A stretch of DNA of 50,847 nucleotides from Ornithinimicrobium sediminis (GTDB lineage: Bacteria > Actinomycetota > Actinomycetes > Actinomycetales > Dermatophilaceae): NCBI RefSeq assembly GCF_021272345.1, contig NZ_JAJSDQ010000012.1, positions 1-50,847 on the forward strand, in the 5' to 3' direction. Below are positions 1 through 8,140 of this stretch, in pieces. A program made the translations under genes and the position numbers. The notes under the pieces were generated by a model that was given only the letters and a program-made list of their open reading frames with translations, made no database searches and was not told the DNA's origin. Positions within the stretch are counted from its first letter, which is position 1; the number at the start of each line of letters is the position of its first letter.

Positions 1-43
1 TACTGCACTGGAGACGGTGTGGGAGAGTAGGACACCGCCGGAC
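1..43 (+). rRNA. rrf: 5S ribosomal RNA, 3' end (partial)
   Basis: The window opens inside a 5S rRNA. The sequence matches the conserved actinobacterial 3' portion, with the GGTGTGGGAGAGTAGG block followed by ACACCGCC, which closes the terminal helix with the missing 5' end. A strong hairpin follows 11 bases later. The exact 3' end is inferred from helix I pairing. The rest of the rrn operon lies upstream of the window. Confidence 0.88.
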
Positions 44-53
44 CACCATTAAC

Positions 54-100
54 CCAGCAGCCCCGGACACCCCACAAGGGTGACCGGGGCTGCTGGCATT
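54..100 (+). terminator. rRNA operon terminator hairpin
   Basis: A perfect 13-bp stem (54-66 with 84-96) is extended by an inner 5-bp stem (68-72 with 78-82) around the loop CACAA. It follows the 5S end directly. No T tract follows, only CATT, as is common for actinobacterial terminators. The rest of the gap, 101-179, holds no clear gene or promoter; an AGAGGAG ribosome binding site at 168-174 serves the next gene. Confidence 0.85.
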
Positions 101-179
101 CCACGACTGCACACCCGCCCGACCGGGCCTCGACCCGTGAGACCATGGACCGCCCGACGTCAGGCCTAGAGGAGTATGT

Positions 180-1235
180 GTGGACACGCCGGCAGAACAC
201 GGACGCCGCGAGGACGACGGACGACGGCGTCCGCCGCCTCGAGGCGGACCCCGCGACGGGGGGCGTGGGGCGCCGAGGCGCCACGGGCACGACGGCGGAC
301 GCGGCGCGGGGGCCGGACGCGGCGTAGGGCGCACCGGCCAGGGACGTGAGGAGCGCGGCAACAGGCCCGGAAGGGGGGACGTCCGGGACGAGGGACGACC
401 CCCGCAGGAGCGCCGGCCCCGTGTGGTGGAGCCCGAGCTGCCGGAGCACATCACCGCCGACCAGGTCGACCGCTCGGTGCACCGCGAGCTGCGCACGCTG
501 TCGAAGGAGAACGCGGAAGGCGTGGCGCGGCACCTGGCGGCCACGGCCGAGGCGCTGGTGGCCGAGGACTACGACCTGGCTCTGGCGCACGCGCAGAACG
601 CCTCCCGCCGTGCGGGGCGCGTGCCGGTCGTGCGGGAGACCCTCGGCCTGGTGCACTACCGGCGGGCCGAGTGGGCCAAGGCCCTCGCCGAGTTCCGCAC
701 CGCCAGGAGGCTCTCGGGGTCCGACCACCTGCTGCCGCTGATCGCGGACACCGAGCGAGGGCTCGGCCGACCCGAGCGCGCCATCGAGATCGGAGGGTCG
801 CCCGAGGCGCAGCGGCTGGCCGTGGCGGAGCGGATGGAGCTCGCGGTCGTGGTCTCCGGCGCCCGGCGTGACCTGGGGCAGGCCGCGGCGGCGGTCCAGA
901 CGCTGCGCGACATCGTGCGCACGATGGACCCGCAGGCGGCCTATGCCGCGCGGGTCTACTACGCCCTCGCGGACGCCCTCGAGGCGGACGGTCGCGACGA
1001 CCAGGCGCAGCAGTGGCTGGCCCGGGCGGCAGCGGCGGACGTCGAGGCGCAGACGGACGCCGCCGAGCGTCTGGGTGTCGGGGTCGAGGAGCTCATCGAC
1101 CTGGGTGACGCGAGCGGCGAGCCCGACGAGAGCGGCGAGCCTCACGAGACCGGGGAGCCCGAGGAGACCACGGAGCCGGTGGAGACGGGCGAGCCCACGA
1201 CGACAGCCGACGGTCGCGAGGAGGGGCCGAGATGA
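180..1235 (+). CDS. Tetratricopeptide-repeat protein with Arg/Gly-rich head and acidic tail
   Basis: Encodes 351 residues from a GTG preceded by AGAGGAG five bases upstream. Residues 1 to about 85 are low-complexity and very rich in Arg, Gly and Pro. Residues about 95-315 are helical and TPR-like, opening with the conserved block RELRTLSKENAEGVARHL, then paired helices containing RRAEWAKALAEFRTARRL and ALADALEADGRDDQA. The last 45 residues are an acidic tail of GEP(D/E)E-like repeats. The position just before a HAD phosphatase matches M. tuberculosis Rv1691. The family has no firm function; a scaffold role is inference. The next gene overlaps by ATGA, so the two are probably translationally coupled. 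The start is somewhat uncertain because the head is unconserved, but similar Arg-rich heads occur in homologues I recall. Confidence 0.85.
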   Translation: MDTPAEHGRREDDGRRRPPPRGGPRDGGRGAPRRHGHDGGRGAGAGRGVGRTGQGREERGNRPGRGDVRDEGRPPQERRPRVVEPELPEHITADQVDRSVHRELRTLSKENAEGVARHLAATAEALVAEDYDLALAHAQNASRRAGRVPVVRETLGLVHYRRAEWAKALAEFRTARRLSGSDHLLPLIADTERGLGRPERAIEIGGSPEAQRLAVAERMELAVVVSGARRDLGQAAAAVQTLRDIVRTMDPQAAYAARVYYALADALEADGRDDQAQQWLARAAAADVEAQTDAAERLGVGVEELIDLGDASGEPDESGEPHETGEPEETTEPVETGEPTTTADGREEGPR

Positions 1236-2068
1236 CCGGCAGGTGCGAGGCGCTCATCGTCGACCTCGACGGTGTCGTCTACACGGGTGGGGAGCGCTGC
1301 CCCGGTGCGGCCGAGGGTCTGCAGGACGCGCGCGCTGCCGGTGTCGCTCTGCTCTTCATGACCAACAACGCCTCGCGCACCCCCGCCCAGGTCGCGGAGC
1401 ACCTCGGCTCGGTCGGGGTGCAGGCCGCCGGCGAGGAGGTGCTGACCTCCTCACAGGTGGGTGCTGCCCACCTGGCGCAGCTGCGCCGGGAGGAGGGGCT
1501 CGAGGACGCGGACCCGCTCGTGCTGGCGGTCGGTGGCCCCGGCGTGCTCGACGCGCTCCGGGACGAGGGCTTCAGTGCGGTGACGGCCGCCGAGGCGCGG
1601 GAGGCGGAAGGGACGGACCGTCCCGTGTGGGCGCTGCTGCAGGGCTACGGACCCCAGATGATGGTGCGGGACCTGCACGAGGCGGCGCACGCCGTCAACG
1701 CCGGGGCGCACTGGGTGGCCACCAACACCGATGCCACCCTGCCGACCCCCCGCGGACCGGTGCCGGGCAACGGGGCACTCGTCGCTGCCGTCGCACACGG
1801 CACCGGGGCGACCCCGGTCGTCGTGGGCAAGCCGCACCCCCCGGCATACCGCATCGCCTTGCAGCGGCTCGGCCTGCCGGCCGACAGGGTGCTTGCGGTC
1901 GGCGACCGCCTGGACACCGACATCGACGGAGCCCTGGAGGCAGGGGTGCCGGCGGCGTTGGTCCTCACCGGGGTGAGCACGCAGGAGGAGGCCGACGCGC
2001 GCCCCGAGGAGCGCCGGCCCCAGCACGTCGCCGCGACGCTCCCGGACCTGGCCCATCTGTGGCGCTAG
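1232..2068 (+). CDS. HAD-IIA family phosphatase (NagD/p-nitrophenylphosphatase type)
   Basis: Encodes 278 residues. Motif I is VDLDGVVYTG, with the nucleophile Asp11 and acid/base Asp13. Motif II is TNNAS (residues 44-48). The motif III lysine lies in VVGKPHP and the metal-binding aspartates in GDRLDTDIDGA. The cap between motifs II and III is the C2 type of subfamily IIA. The order matches Rv1692, whose family includes glycerol-3-phosphate and phosphoglycolate phosphatases; substrate cannot be read from sequence. The start overlaps the TPR gene by ATGA. The stop is TAG, unusual in this window, and these bases also begin the hexamer TAGCGT before the next gene. Confidence 0.9.
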   Translation: MTGRCEALIVDLDGVVYTGGERCPGAAEGLQDARAAGVALLFMTNNASRTPAQVAEHLGSVGVQAAGEEVLTSSQVGAAHLAQLRREEGLEDADPLVLAVGGPGVLDALRDEGFSAVTAAEAREAEGTDRPVWALLQGYGPQMMVRDLHEAAHAVNAGAHWVATNTDATLPTPRGPVPGNGALVAAVAHGTGATPVVVGKPHPPAYRIALQRLGLPADRVLAVGDRLDTDIDGALEAGVPAALVLTGVSTQEEADARPEERRPQHVAATLPDLAHLWR

Positions 2069-2071
2069 CGT
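2066..2071 (+). promoter_or_regulatory. Candidate -10 element TAGCGT overlapping a stop codon
   Basis: TAGCGT lies six bases before the ATG at 2078, the same spacing seen before recN, aroQ and priA. Its first three bases are the stop of the HAD gene. A leaderless transcript for the small downstream gene is inferred. No clear -35 box is visible. Confidence 0.4.
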
Positions 2072-2077
2072 GACGCC

Positions 2078-2245
2078 ATGAGCGACATGCCTGCGTCCGG
2101 CCCGGTCCCGACCACCGGTGACGCCGAGGTCGACCGCATCCTGGCCGACTTCGACGCCGCGGTGCAGGGGGAGGAGCACGCCCAGGTGGAGGCCGTCGGC
2201 CAGGCCCTCGCGCGGCTCCAGGCTCGGCTGTCCTCCTCGTCGTGA
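2078..2245 (+). CDS. Small conserved protein (Rv1693-like), 55 aa
   Basis: Starts at ATG 2078 and ends with the TGA at 2243-2245. It overlaps tlyA by GTGA. The product is acidic and helical: an N-terminal Pro/Thr stretch, then VDRILADFDAA and a heptad-like region ending QALARLQARLSSSS. M. tuberculosis has a similarly small gene, Rv1693, in the same place between the HAD gene and tlyA. That position is the main support that it is real. Function is unknown. A hexamer TAGCGT six bases upstream may give it and tlyA an independent start of transcription. Confidence 0.75.
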   Translation: MSDMPASGPVPTTGDAEVDRILADFDAAVQGEEHAQVEAVGQALARLQARLSSSS

Positions 2246-3066
2246 GCGTGCCCGAGGCCACAACCCGCCTGGACCGTCGGCTGGTCGACCTCGGCGTGGC
2301 CCGGGCCCGGGGCGAGGCCACCGAGCTCATCAGGGCAGGTCTTGTCACGGTCGACGGCGTCGTCGTGACCAGGCCGTCGCATGCCGTCACGCCTGCAGCG
2401 GTGGTGCACGCCCGCCGCCCCGGTCCGCGCCGCGTGGGCCGGGGGGCCCACAAGCTGGAGCACGCTCTCCAGCGGTGGCGGGCCGAGGGGCTGCAGGTGG
2501 CAGGCAGGAGGTGTCTCGACGTCGGGGCCTCCACGGGAGGCTTCACGCAGGTGCTCCTGCAGGAGGGGGCGGCTCACGTCACAGCGCTCGACGTGGGCCA
2601 CGGACAGCTGGCGGCCGAGCTGGTGCGGGACCACCGTGTGCGCGACCTGCCGGGCACCCACATCGCCGACACCACCCCCGAGGCGATCGGCGGGGCGGTG
2701 GACGTGCTCGTCGCCGACCTCTCCTTCATCCCGCTCACGCGGGTGCTGCCGCTGCTGGCAGCGCTGGTGGCTCCGGAGGCCGACCTCGTGCTCCTGGTCA
2801 AGCCGCAGTTCGAGGTCGGTCCCGGACGGGTGGGACGCGGCGGGGTGGTCCGCTCGGCCGAGGCCAGACGCGACGCCGTGCGGGCGGTGCTGCGGGCGGC
2901 CTATGGCAGCGGCCTGGCCGTGCAGGGGCTGACACCCTCCCCGATCCGGGGTGGCGAGGGCAACATGGAGTACCTCCTGTGGGCCCGACCCGGCCGCGAG
3001 GGCATGATGGACGTCGAGGCCGCCCTGGCGCTCGGCAACGACGTCACCGCGAAGGAGCACCCGTGA
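2242..3066 (+). CDS. tlyA: TlyA rRNA 2'-O-methyltransferase
   Basis: Encodes 274 residues. Residues 8-60 form an S4 RNA-binding domain (LDRRLVDLGVARARGEA through VTVDGVVV). From about residue 88 comes a Rossmann methyltransferase with the SAM loop LDVGASTGGF (92-101). The K-D-K-E tetrad known from TlyA is present: Lys71 in GAHKLEHAL, Asp in VADLSF, Lys in LVKPQFE and Glu in GEGNMEY. The family methylates 16S C1409 and 23S C1920 ribose, and its loss gives capreomycin resistance in mycobacteria. The GTG start overlaps the upstream small gene, and the stop overlaps the nadK start by GTGA. Confidence 0.95.
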   Translation: MSVPEATTRLDRRLVDLGVARARGEATELIRAGLVTVDGVVVTRPSHAVTPAAVVHARRPGPRRVGRGAHKLEHALQRWRAEGLQVAGRRCLDVGASTGGFTQVLLQEGAAHVTALDVGHGQLAAELVRDHRVRDLPGTHIADTTPEAIGGAVDVLVADLSFIPLTRVLPLLAALVAPEADLVLLVKPQFEVGPGRVGRGGVVRSAEARRDAVRAVLRAAYGSGLAVQGLTPSPIRGGEGNMEYLLWARPGREGMMDVEAALALGNDVTAKEHP

Positions 3067-3977
3067 GCCGCAGGATCCTGCTCGTCACGCACCCTCGGCG
3101 TTCGGAGGTGCCGGCCCTCGTCCAGGAGCTCGCCGAACGGCTCGCGGCGGAGGACATCGCCGTGGACGTGCTTCCTGCCGCGGCCACCGGAAGCAGCGTC
3201 GTGCCGCTGACGCTGGGGCACGACGCAGCGGAGGCCGACCTCTCGCTCGCCGAGGGCACCGAGCTCGTCGTGGTCTTCGGGGGGGACGGGACGATCCTGC
3301 GCGGAGCAGAGATCGCCCGGCCCGCCGGGGTGCCGCTGCTCGGGGTCAACCTGGGCAGGGTCGGCTTCCTCGCCGAGGCCGAGCGCGAGCAGATCTCCTG
3401 GATGGTGGAACGCATCGTCGCCCGCGACTATGCGGTGGAGGAGCGGATGACGCTGGAGGTCGACGTCATCCACGACGGTGAGGTGGTCTGTCACAGCTGG
3501 GCTCTGAACGAGGCCTCGGTCGAGAAGTCGGCGCGCGAGCGGATGGTCGAGCTGACCGTGGAGATCGACGGACGTCCGCTGTCCACCTGGGGGTGTGACG
3601 GTGTGGTGATGGCGACTCCGACCGGGTCCACGGCCTATGCGTTCTCCGGCGGGGGGCCGGTGGTCTGGCCCGATGTCGCTGCTCTGCTCGTCGTGCCGAT
3701 CTCGGCCCACGCCCTGTTCGCCCGCCCGCTGGTGCTCGGTCCGGACACCCGGCTGGCGGTCGAGGTGGTGCCGCACGCCTCCGTCACCGGCGTGATGTGG
3801 TGCGACGGACGCAGGACCGTCGACCTCCCACCGGGCGCCCGGATCGAGGTGCGCCGCAGCACGCTGCCCGTGCGGCTGGCCCGACTCCACACCTCCCCGT
3901 TCACCGACCGCCTGGTCGCGAAGTTCGAGCTGAACGTCACCGGGTGGCGCGGCTCGCCCGACGCCGCCGGCTCCTAG
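3063..3977 (+). CDS. nadK: NAD kinase
   Basis: Encodes 304 residues from the GTG at 3063, which overlaps the tlyA stop; the 4-base overlap and the opening MSRRILLVTHPRR decide the start. It phosphorylates NAD to NADP. The GGDGT motif lies at residues 73-77, followed by GVNLGRVGFLAEAE. The NE/D motif is in LNEASVEK and the nucleotide loop in ATPTGSTAYAFSGGGP. Length and motifs fit the bacterial family. Order tlyA-nadK-recN matches M. tuberculosis Rv1694-Rv1696. The stop is TAG, and TAGGCT here serves as the likely -10 element of recN. Confidence 0.97.
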   Translation: MSRRILLVTHPRRSEVPALVQELAERLAAEDIAVDVLPAAATGSSVVPLTLGHDAAEADLSLAEGTELVVVFGGDGTILRGAEIARPAGVPLLGVNLGRVGFLAEAEREQISWMVERIVARDYAVEERMTLEVDVIHDGEVVCHSWALNEASVEKSARERMVELTVEIDGRPLSTWGCDGVVMATPTGSTAYAFSGGGPVVWPDVAALLVVPISAHALFARPLVLGPDTRLAVEVVPHASVTGVMWCDGRRTVDLPPGARIEVRRSTLPVRLARLHTSPFTDRLVAKFELNVTGWRGSPDAAGS

Positions 3978-3980
3978 GCT
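3975..3980 (+). promoter_or_regulatory. Candidate leaderless -10 element TAGGCT for recN
   Basis: TAGGCT ends six bases before the GTG of recN and includes the nadK stop codon. There is no ribosome binding site between it and the start, which supports a leaderless transcript. An independent promoter for a DNA-repair gene inside a metabolic operon is plausible. No LexA-like box is seen. Confidence 0.5.
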
Positions 3981-3986
3981 GTCGTC

Positions 3987-5765
3987 GTGCTGCGCAGCCT
4001 GCGACTCCAGGGACTCGGCGTCATCGACGACGCCGAACTGCAGCTGGCGCCCGGCCTGAACGTCATCACGGGCGAGACCGGTGCCGGCAAGACCATGGTA
4101 GTGAGCGGGCTCGGCCTCCTGCTCGGCGCCCGGGCCGACTCCGGCCTCGTGCGGACGGGCGCAGCCCAGGCGGTGGTCGAGGGGGAGGTCGACGTCGCAT
4201 CCGACCACCCTGCAGCGGCACGGGCGGCCGCCGCGGGAGGAGACGTCGCGGACGGGCTCATCCTGGTGCGCAGCCTGAGTGCCGAAGGACGCTCCCGTGC
4301 CCACGTCGGCGGGCGGGCGGCACCGGTCGGAGTCCTGGGTGAGGTGGGCGAGCACCTCGTCGCCGTCCACGGACAGGCCGACCAGTGGCGCCTGCGCGAC
4401 CCGGAGCAGCACCGCCGTCTGCTGGACGCGTTCGGAGGGCCCGAGCTCGCGGCGTCCCTGGCCGCCTACGGGGAGGCGTATGCGGCGTGGACGCGAGCCA
4501 GGACGCTGCTGCACGAGCTGACGACCACGGGGGCGGAGCGCGCCCGAGAGGCGCAGATGCTGCGGGTCGCCCTCGAGGAGATCGAGGCCGTCGACCCCCA
4601 GGAGGGGGAGGAGGACGCGCTGCGAGCCGAGGAGGAGCGGCTTGCCCACGCCGACGGCCTCCGTGCTGCTGCGGCCGGTGCCCACGCCGTCCTGAGCGGT
4701 GACGACGACGCCGCGGAGCAGCCCGGCCCGCCCGTCGTCGACCTGCTCGGCGCGGTCGGCCACACCCTGGCCCGGGTGAGCGAGCACGACCCGGAGCTGC
4801 AGGCGCTGCGCACGCGTGCCGACGAGCTGGGCTACCTGGCCTCGGACCTGGCGGGGGACCTCGCCTCCTACACGGCCGGCATCGACGTCGACCCGGCTCG
4901 CCTGGCCCAGGTGCAGCAGCGCCGAGCGACGCTGACCTCGCTCCTGCGCAGCTACGGCGCGAGCACAGGGGAGGTGCTTCGCTGGGCGGCCGACTCGGCA
5001 CAGCGGCTGGCGGAGCTGGACACCTCCCACGACCGCGTCGCCCAGGTGACCGAGGAGGTCCAGGCCCGCAGGAGCGACGTGGCTCAGCGCGGTATGGCGC
5101 TCCGCCGGCTCCGCATCGACGCTGCGGCCCGTCTCGGCACACTGGTCACCGCCGAGCTGGGGCACCTGGCCATGGGCTCGGCCCAGGTCGAGGTCGTCGT
5201 GCTGCCGCGCACCGGCGGCCCCGGTGGTGCCGCGGACGACGAGGTCGAGGTCGCCGGGGCGGCCGTGCGGCCCCGCCCGCACGGCCTGGAGGACGTCGAG
5301 ATCCGGCTCGCGGCCAACCCCGGGGCACCTGCCCGCACTGTCACCAGGGCGGCCTCCGGCGGTGAGCTGTCGCGCGTCATGCTCGCCCTCGAGCTGGTCT
5401 GTGCGCAGACGCAGGTGCCGACGTACGTCTTCGACGAGGTCGACGCGGGGGTCGGCGGCAGCGCCGCGCTCGACCTCGGCGCCCGGCTGGCCCGCCTGGC
5501 GGAGACCGCGCAGGTGCTCGTCGTCACCCACCTGGGCCAGGTGGCGGCCTACGCCGACCGGCACCTGGTGGTGCACAAGTCGTCCGACGGACAGGTCACC
5601 TCCAGCGGCGTGCGGCAGGTGAGCGGTGACGAGCGCGTCAGCGAGATCGCCCGGATGCTGGGTGGCGTGAGCGACTCCGCCGCGGCGCTGGAGCACGCGC
5701 GAGCCCTGCTGCACGAGCACGCGCCGGCCCGGGCCCGCGCCACTGCGGCCTCGGCCTCCGGGTGA
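3987..5765 (+). CDS. recN: DNA repair protein RecN (SMC-like ATPase)
   Basis: Encodes 592 residues, close to the family length of about 550-590. The N-terminal Walker A is GETGAGKT (29-36). A long coiled-coil middle follows. The C-terminal head has the ABC signature ASGGELSRV (about 454-462), Walker B YVFDEVDAGVGG (about 479-490) and the switch LVVTHLGQVAAYAD. RecN acts in double-strand break repair. The GTG start has no ribosome binding site but sits six bases after TAGGCT. The insert RTGGPGGAADDEVEVAGAA before the signature is a lineage-type loop of no obvious function. Confidence 0.96.
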   Translation: MLRSLRLQGLGVIDDAELQLAPGLNVITGETGAGKTMVVSGLGLLLGARADSGLVRTGAAQAVVEGEVDVASDHPAAARAAAAGGDVADGLILVRSLSAEGRSRAHVGGRAAPVGVLGEVGEHLVAVHGQADQWRLRDPEQHRRLLDAFGGPELAASLAAYGEAYAAWTRARTLLHELTTTGAERAREAQMLRVALEEIEAVDPQEGEEDALRAEEERLAHADGLRAAAAGAHAVLSGDDDAAEQPGPPVVDLLGAVGHTLARVSEHDPELQALRTRADELGYLASDLAGDLASYTAGIDVDPARLAQVQQRRATLTSLLRSYGASTGEVLRWAADSAQRLAELDTSHDRVAQVTEEVQARRSDVAQRGMALRRLRIDAAARLGTLVTAELGHLAMGSAQVEVVVLPRTGGPGGAADDEVEVAGAAVRPRPHGLEDVEIRLAANPGAPARTVTRAASGGELSRVMLALELVCAQTQVPTYVFDEVDAGVGGSAALDLGARLARLAETAQVLVVTHLGQVAAYADRHLVVHKSSDGQVTSSGVRQVSGDERVSEIARMLGGVSDSAAALEHARALLHEHAPARARATAASASG

Positions 5766-5826
5766 CCCGCAGCACGCGGCGAGGATCGCGACCGGGGGCA
5801 CGACGGCGTGGCACGATGGGGCCACC

Positions 5827-7011
5827 ATGACCTTGTTCGGCCGGTCGGCGCATCCACCTGCCTCGGAGGGGACCCCGGCCAGCGGGACCCTCCGGGTCGA
5901 CGCGCGCACCAAGAACCTCACCAAGCGCCTGGGCCCGGGCGACATCGCGGTCATCGACCACGAGGACCTCGACCAGGTGAGCGCCAACGCCCTGGTGGCC
6001 TGCCGGCCCACGGCCGTGGTCAACGCGGCGGCCTCCAGCAGCGGTGCCTACCCCAACCTCGGCCCGCAGATCCTCGTCGAGGCGGGTGTGCCCCTCATCG
6101 ACCACGCCGGTCCCGATGCCATGACCCTGCTGCACGAGGGCACGCGTGCGGAGGTGCGTGAGGGGCAGGTGCTCGTCGACGGCGCGGTGGTGGTGGAGGG
6201 CACCCGGCTGGACCCCGACGCGGTGCACGAGGCGATGGAGGTCGCCCGGGGGCAGGTCTCCGCGCAGATCGAGGCCTTCGCCCGCAACACGATGGCCTAC
6301 GTCCAGGCCGAGCAGGAGCTGCTCCTCGACGGCATCGACCTGCCCTCGCTGCGCACGCGGATGGATGAGCGCTACGTGCTCGTCGTCGTCCGTGGCTACC
6401 ACTACAAGGAGGACCTGCAGACTCTGCGGCCCTTCATCCGAGAGGCCCACCCGGTCCTGGTCGGCGTGGACGGTGGTGCGGACGCGCTCATCGAGATGGG
6501 GCTGCGGCCCGACCTGATCGTGGGGGACATGGACTCCGTCAGCGACGCAGCCCTGACCAGTGGTGCCGAGGTGGTGGTCCATGCCTACCGGGACGGGCGC
6601 GCGCCGGGGCTCCAGCGCGTGCACGACCTGGGGGTGGCCGACCCCGTCGTGCTGCCGGCCACGGGGACGAGCGAGGACGTCGCGATGCTGCTGGCCGACG
6701 GGCTGGGAGCCTCGCTCATCGTGGCCGTCGGCACCCACGCCACGCTGGTCGAGTTCCTCGACAAGGGCCGCAAGGGCATGGCGAGCACCTTCCTCACCCG
6801 GCTGCGGGTGGGCAGCAAGCTGGTCGACGCCAAGGGCGTGAGCCTGCTCTACCGGTCACGCATCTCCGCAGGCTCGCTCACCTGGCTGGTGGTCGCCGGT
6901 CTGGTGGCCCTGCTGGCCGCCCTCGCGGCGACCCCCGGCGGGCGCGCCATCATGGGCGTGGTGGCGGTGCGCTGGGACGACCTGCTCGCCTGGCTGGGAG
7001 GGGTGTTCTGA
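5827..7011 (+). CDS. steA: SteA-like cell-separation protein (thiamine pyrophosphokinase-like fold)
   Basis: Encodes 394 residues. The N-terminal half contains RVDARTKNLTKRLGPGDIAVIDHEDLD. The middle is a thiamine pyrophosphokinase-like domain with DGGADALIEMGLRPDLIVGD and MDSVSD. One membrane helix lies near the C-terminus (about residues 355-378, TWLVVAGLVALLAALAATPG). It matches Rv1697 in order. In Corynebacterium the homologue SteA, with the membrane protein SteB, promotes daughter-cell separation. The next gene, only 4 bases downstream, is the SteB/MctB-type partner. Thiamine pyrophosphokinase activity should not be assumed: the domain is shared but the family role is envelope-related. 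The 61 bases upstream hold no strong promoter; CACGAT at 5812-5817 is a weak candidate. Confidence 0.88.
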   Translation: MTLFGRSAHPPASEGTPASGTLRVDARTKNLTKRLGPGDIAVIDHEDLDQVSANALVACRPTAVVNAAASSSGAYPNLGPQILVEAGVPLIDHAGPDAMTLLHEGTRAEVREGQVLVDGAVVVEGTRLDPDAVHEAMEVARGQVSAQIEAFARNTMAYVQAEQELLLDGIDLPSLRTRMDERYVLVVVRGYHYKEDLQTLRPFIREAHPVLVGVDGGADALIEMGLRPDLIVGDMDSVSDAALTSGAEVVVHAYRDGRAPGLQRVHDLGVADPVVLPATGTSEDVAMLLADGLGASLIVAVGTHATLVEFLDKGRKGMASTFLTRLRVGSKLVDAKGVSLLYRSRISAGSLTWLVVAGLVALLAALAATPGGRAIMGVVAVRWDDLLAWLGGVF

Positions 7012-7015
7012 GACC

Positions 7016-8140
7016 GTGATCGACTTCCGCTACCACCTGGTCTCGCTCGTCGCGGTGTTCATCGCGCTCGCGGTGGGCATCACCCTGGGTGCCGGGCCGT
7101 TGCGCGGCCAGCTCTCCGACACCCTGGAGGGGCAGGTCGCCGAGCTGGGCACCGAGCGCAACGCGCTGCGCTCCCAGGTCGAGCTGCACGAGCGGCGGGC
7201 CGCCGACAAGGACGAGGCTGTCACGAGCATGACCCCCGCAGCGGTCGCCGACCTGCTGCCCGACATCCGCGTCGCCGTGCTGGAGATGCCGGACGCCGAC
7301 GGCGAGCTGGCCGACGAGCTGACGGTCACCCTGGCCGGTGCCGGTGCCCAGCTCGTCACGCGCACCGAGGTGCGGTCGGCCTGGGAGACGACGGGTGACC
7401 GCGAGACCCGGCAGGAGGCCGTCACGGAGGCCGCGACGCTCCTCGGTGTGGAGGACGACCCGGCCGCGGTGCTCGCCGCCGTCGTGACGGGCACCACGCC
7501 GGCCGGTGACATGGTCGTCGCCGGCTCCGCCGCCTCGCTGCTGGAGCAGGCCGACCTCATCTCCCTGCTGCGCACCGACGAAGCCGGCGAGCCGCAGCTG
7601 CCCGGTGCGCTGGACCCGACCCCTCCTGACGTCGTGGTCGTCGTCGCCGGTGGTCTGGAGCGGCCGCCGGAGGACGAGCCCGACCTGGTGGCCCAGACCC
7701 AGACGACGCTCGAGGGAAGGCTGGGCATCGTGCGTGCGCTCCAGGAGAGCCCCGCTCCCGTGCTCGTCGTGGGTGCCGGGACGGAGTCCTGGCAGGACCC
7801 GGTCACCGATGCCGAGGACCTCCTGGTCGCTGCGGTGCGGGACGACGGAGACCTGGACGGCGAAGTCTCCACGGTGGACAACGTCGAGAGCGCCACGGGA
7901 CGCCTCGCGACGGCGTGGGCGCTGGCCTGGGAGCTGGCCGGCGAGACCGGTCACTACGGGCTCGCGGCCTCCGCCGAGGGCCCGGTCCCCGCGGCCCCGC
8001 CGGCGAGGGAGGCCACGGCGGACCCCTCCGAACCGGGACCGACCGGGCCGGGCGCCGCCCCGAGCGTGCCCGGACCCGGCACGGAGGACGGGGACAGCGG
8101 CGACGACGACCCCGACGACGACGCCCAGAGCGCCCCGTGA
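7016..8140 (+). CDS. SteB/MctB-type membrane protein (annotated family: copper transporter)
   Basis: Encodes 374 residues from a GTG four bases after steA. It opens with the family signature MIDFRYHLVSLVAVFIALAVG, a single N-terminal membrane helix. A periplasmic coiled coil (about 40-70) and a soluble alpha/beta domain follow. The C-terminal 60 residues are a Pro/Gly then Asp-rich tail. The family includes mycobacterial MctB (Rv1698), implicated in copper resistance, and corynebacterial SteB, implicated in cell separation with SteA. The direct steA linkage favours the SteB-type role here. The tail contains no Cys or His cluster, so it offers no obvious copper site. Confidence 0.85.
   Translation: MIDFRYHLVSLVAVFIALAVGITLGAGPLRGQLSDTLEGQVAELGTERNALRSQVELHERRAADKDEAVTSMTPAAVADLLPDIRVAVLEMPDADGELADELTVTLAGAGAQLVTRTEVRSAWETTGDRETRQEAVTEAATLLGVEDDPAAVLAAVVTGTTPAGDMVVAGSAASLLEQADLISLLRTDEAGEPQLPGALDPTPPDVVVVVAGGLERPPEDEPDLVAQTQTTLEGRLGIVRALQESPAPVLVVGAGTESWQDPVTDAEDLLVAAVRDDGDLDGEVSTVDNVESATGRLATAWALAWELAGETGHYGLAASAEGPVPAAPPAREATADPSEPGPTGPGAAPSVPGPGTEDGDSGDDDPDDDAQSAP

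Noticed and set aside
2901-6023. Open reading frame of 1040 codons on the minus strand
   Set aside because: It covers nadK and recN in antisense, with no motifs and shadow-type codon use.
5827-7011. Thiamine pyrophosphokinase as the function of this gene
   Set aside because: The TPK-like domain is present, but the full architecture with a C-terminal membrane helix and the steB-type neighbour fit SteA.
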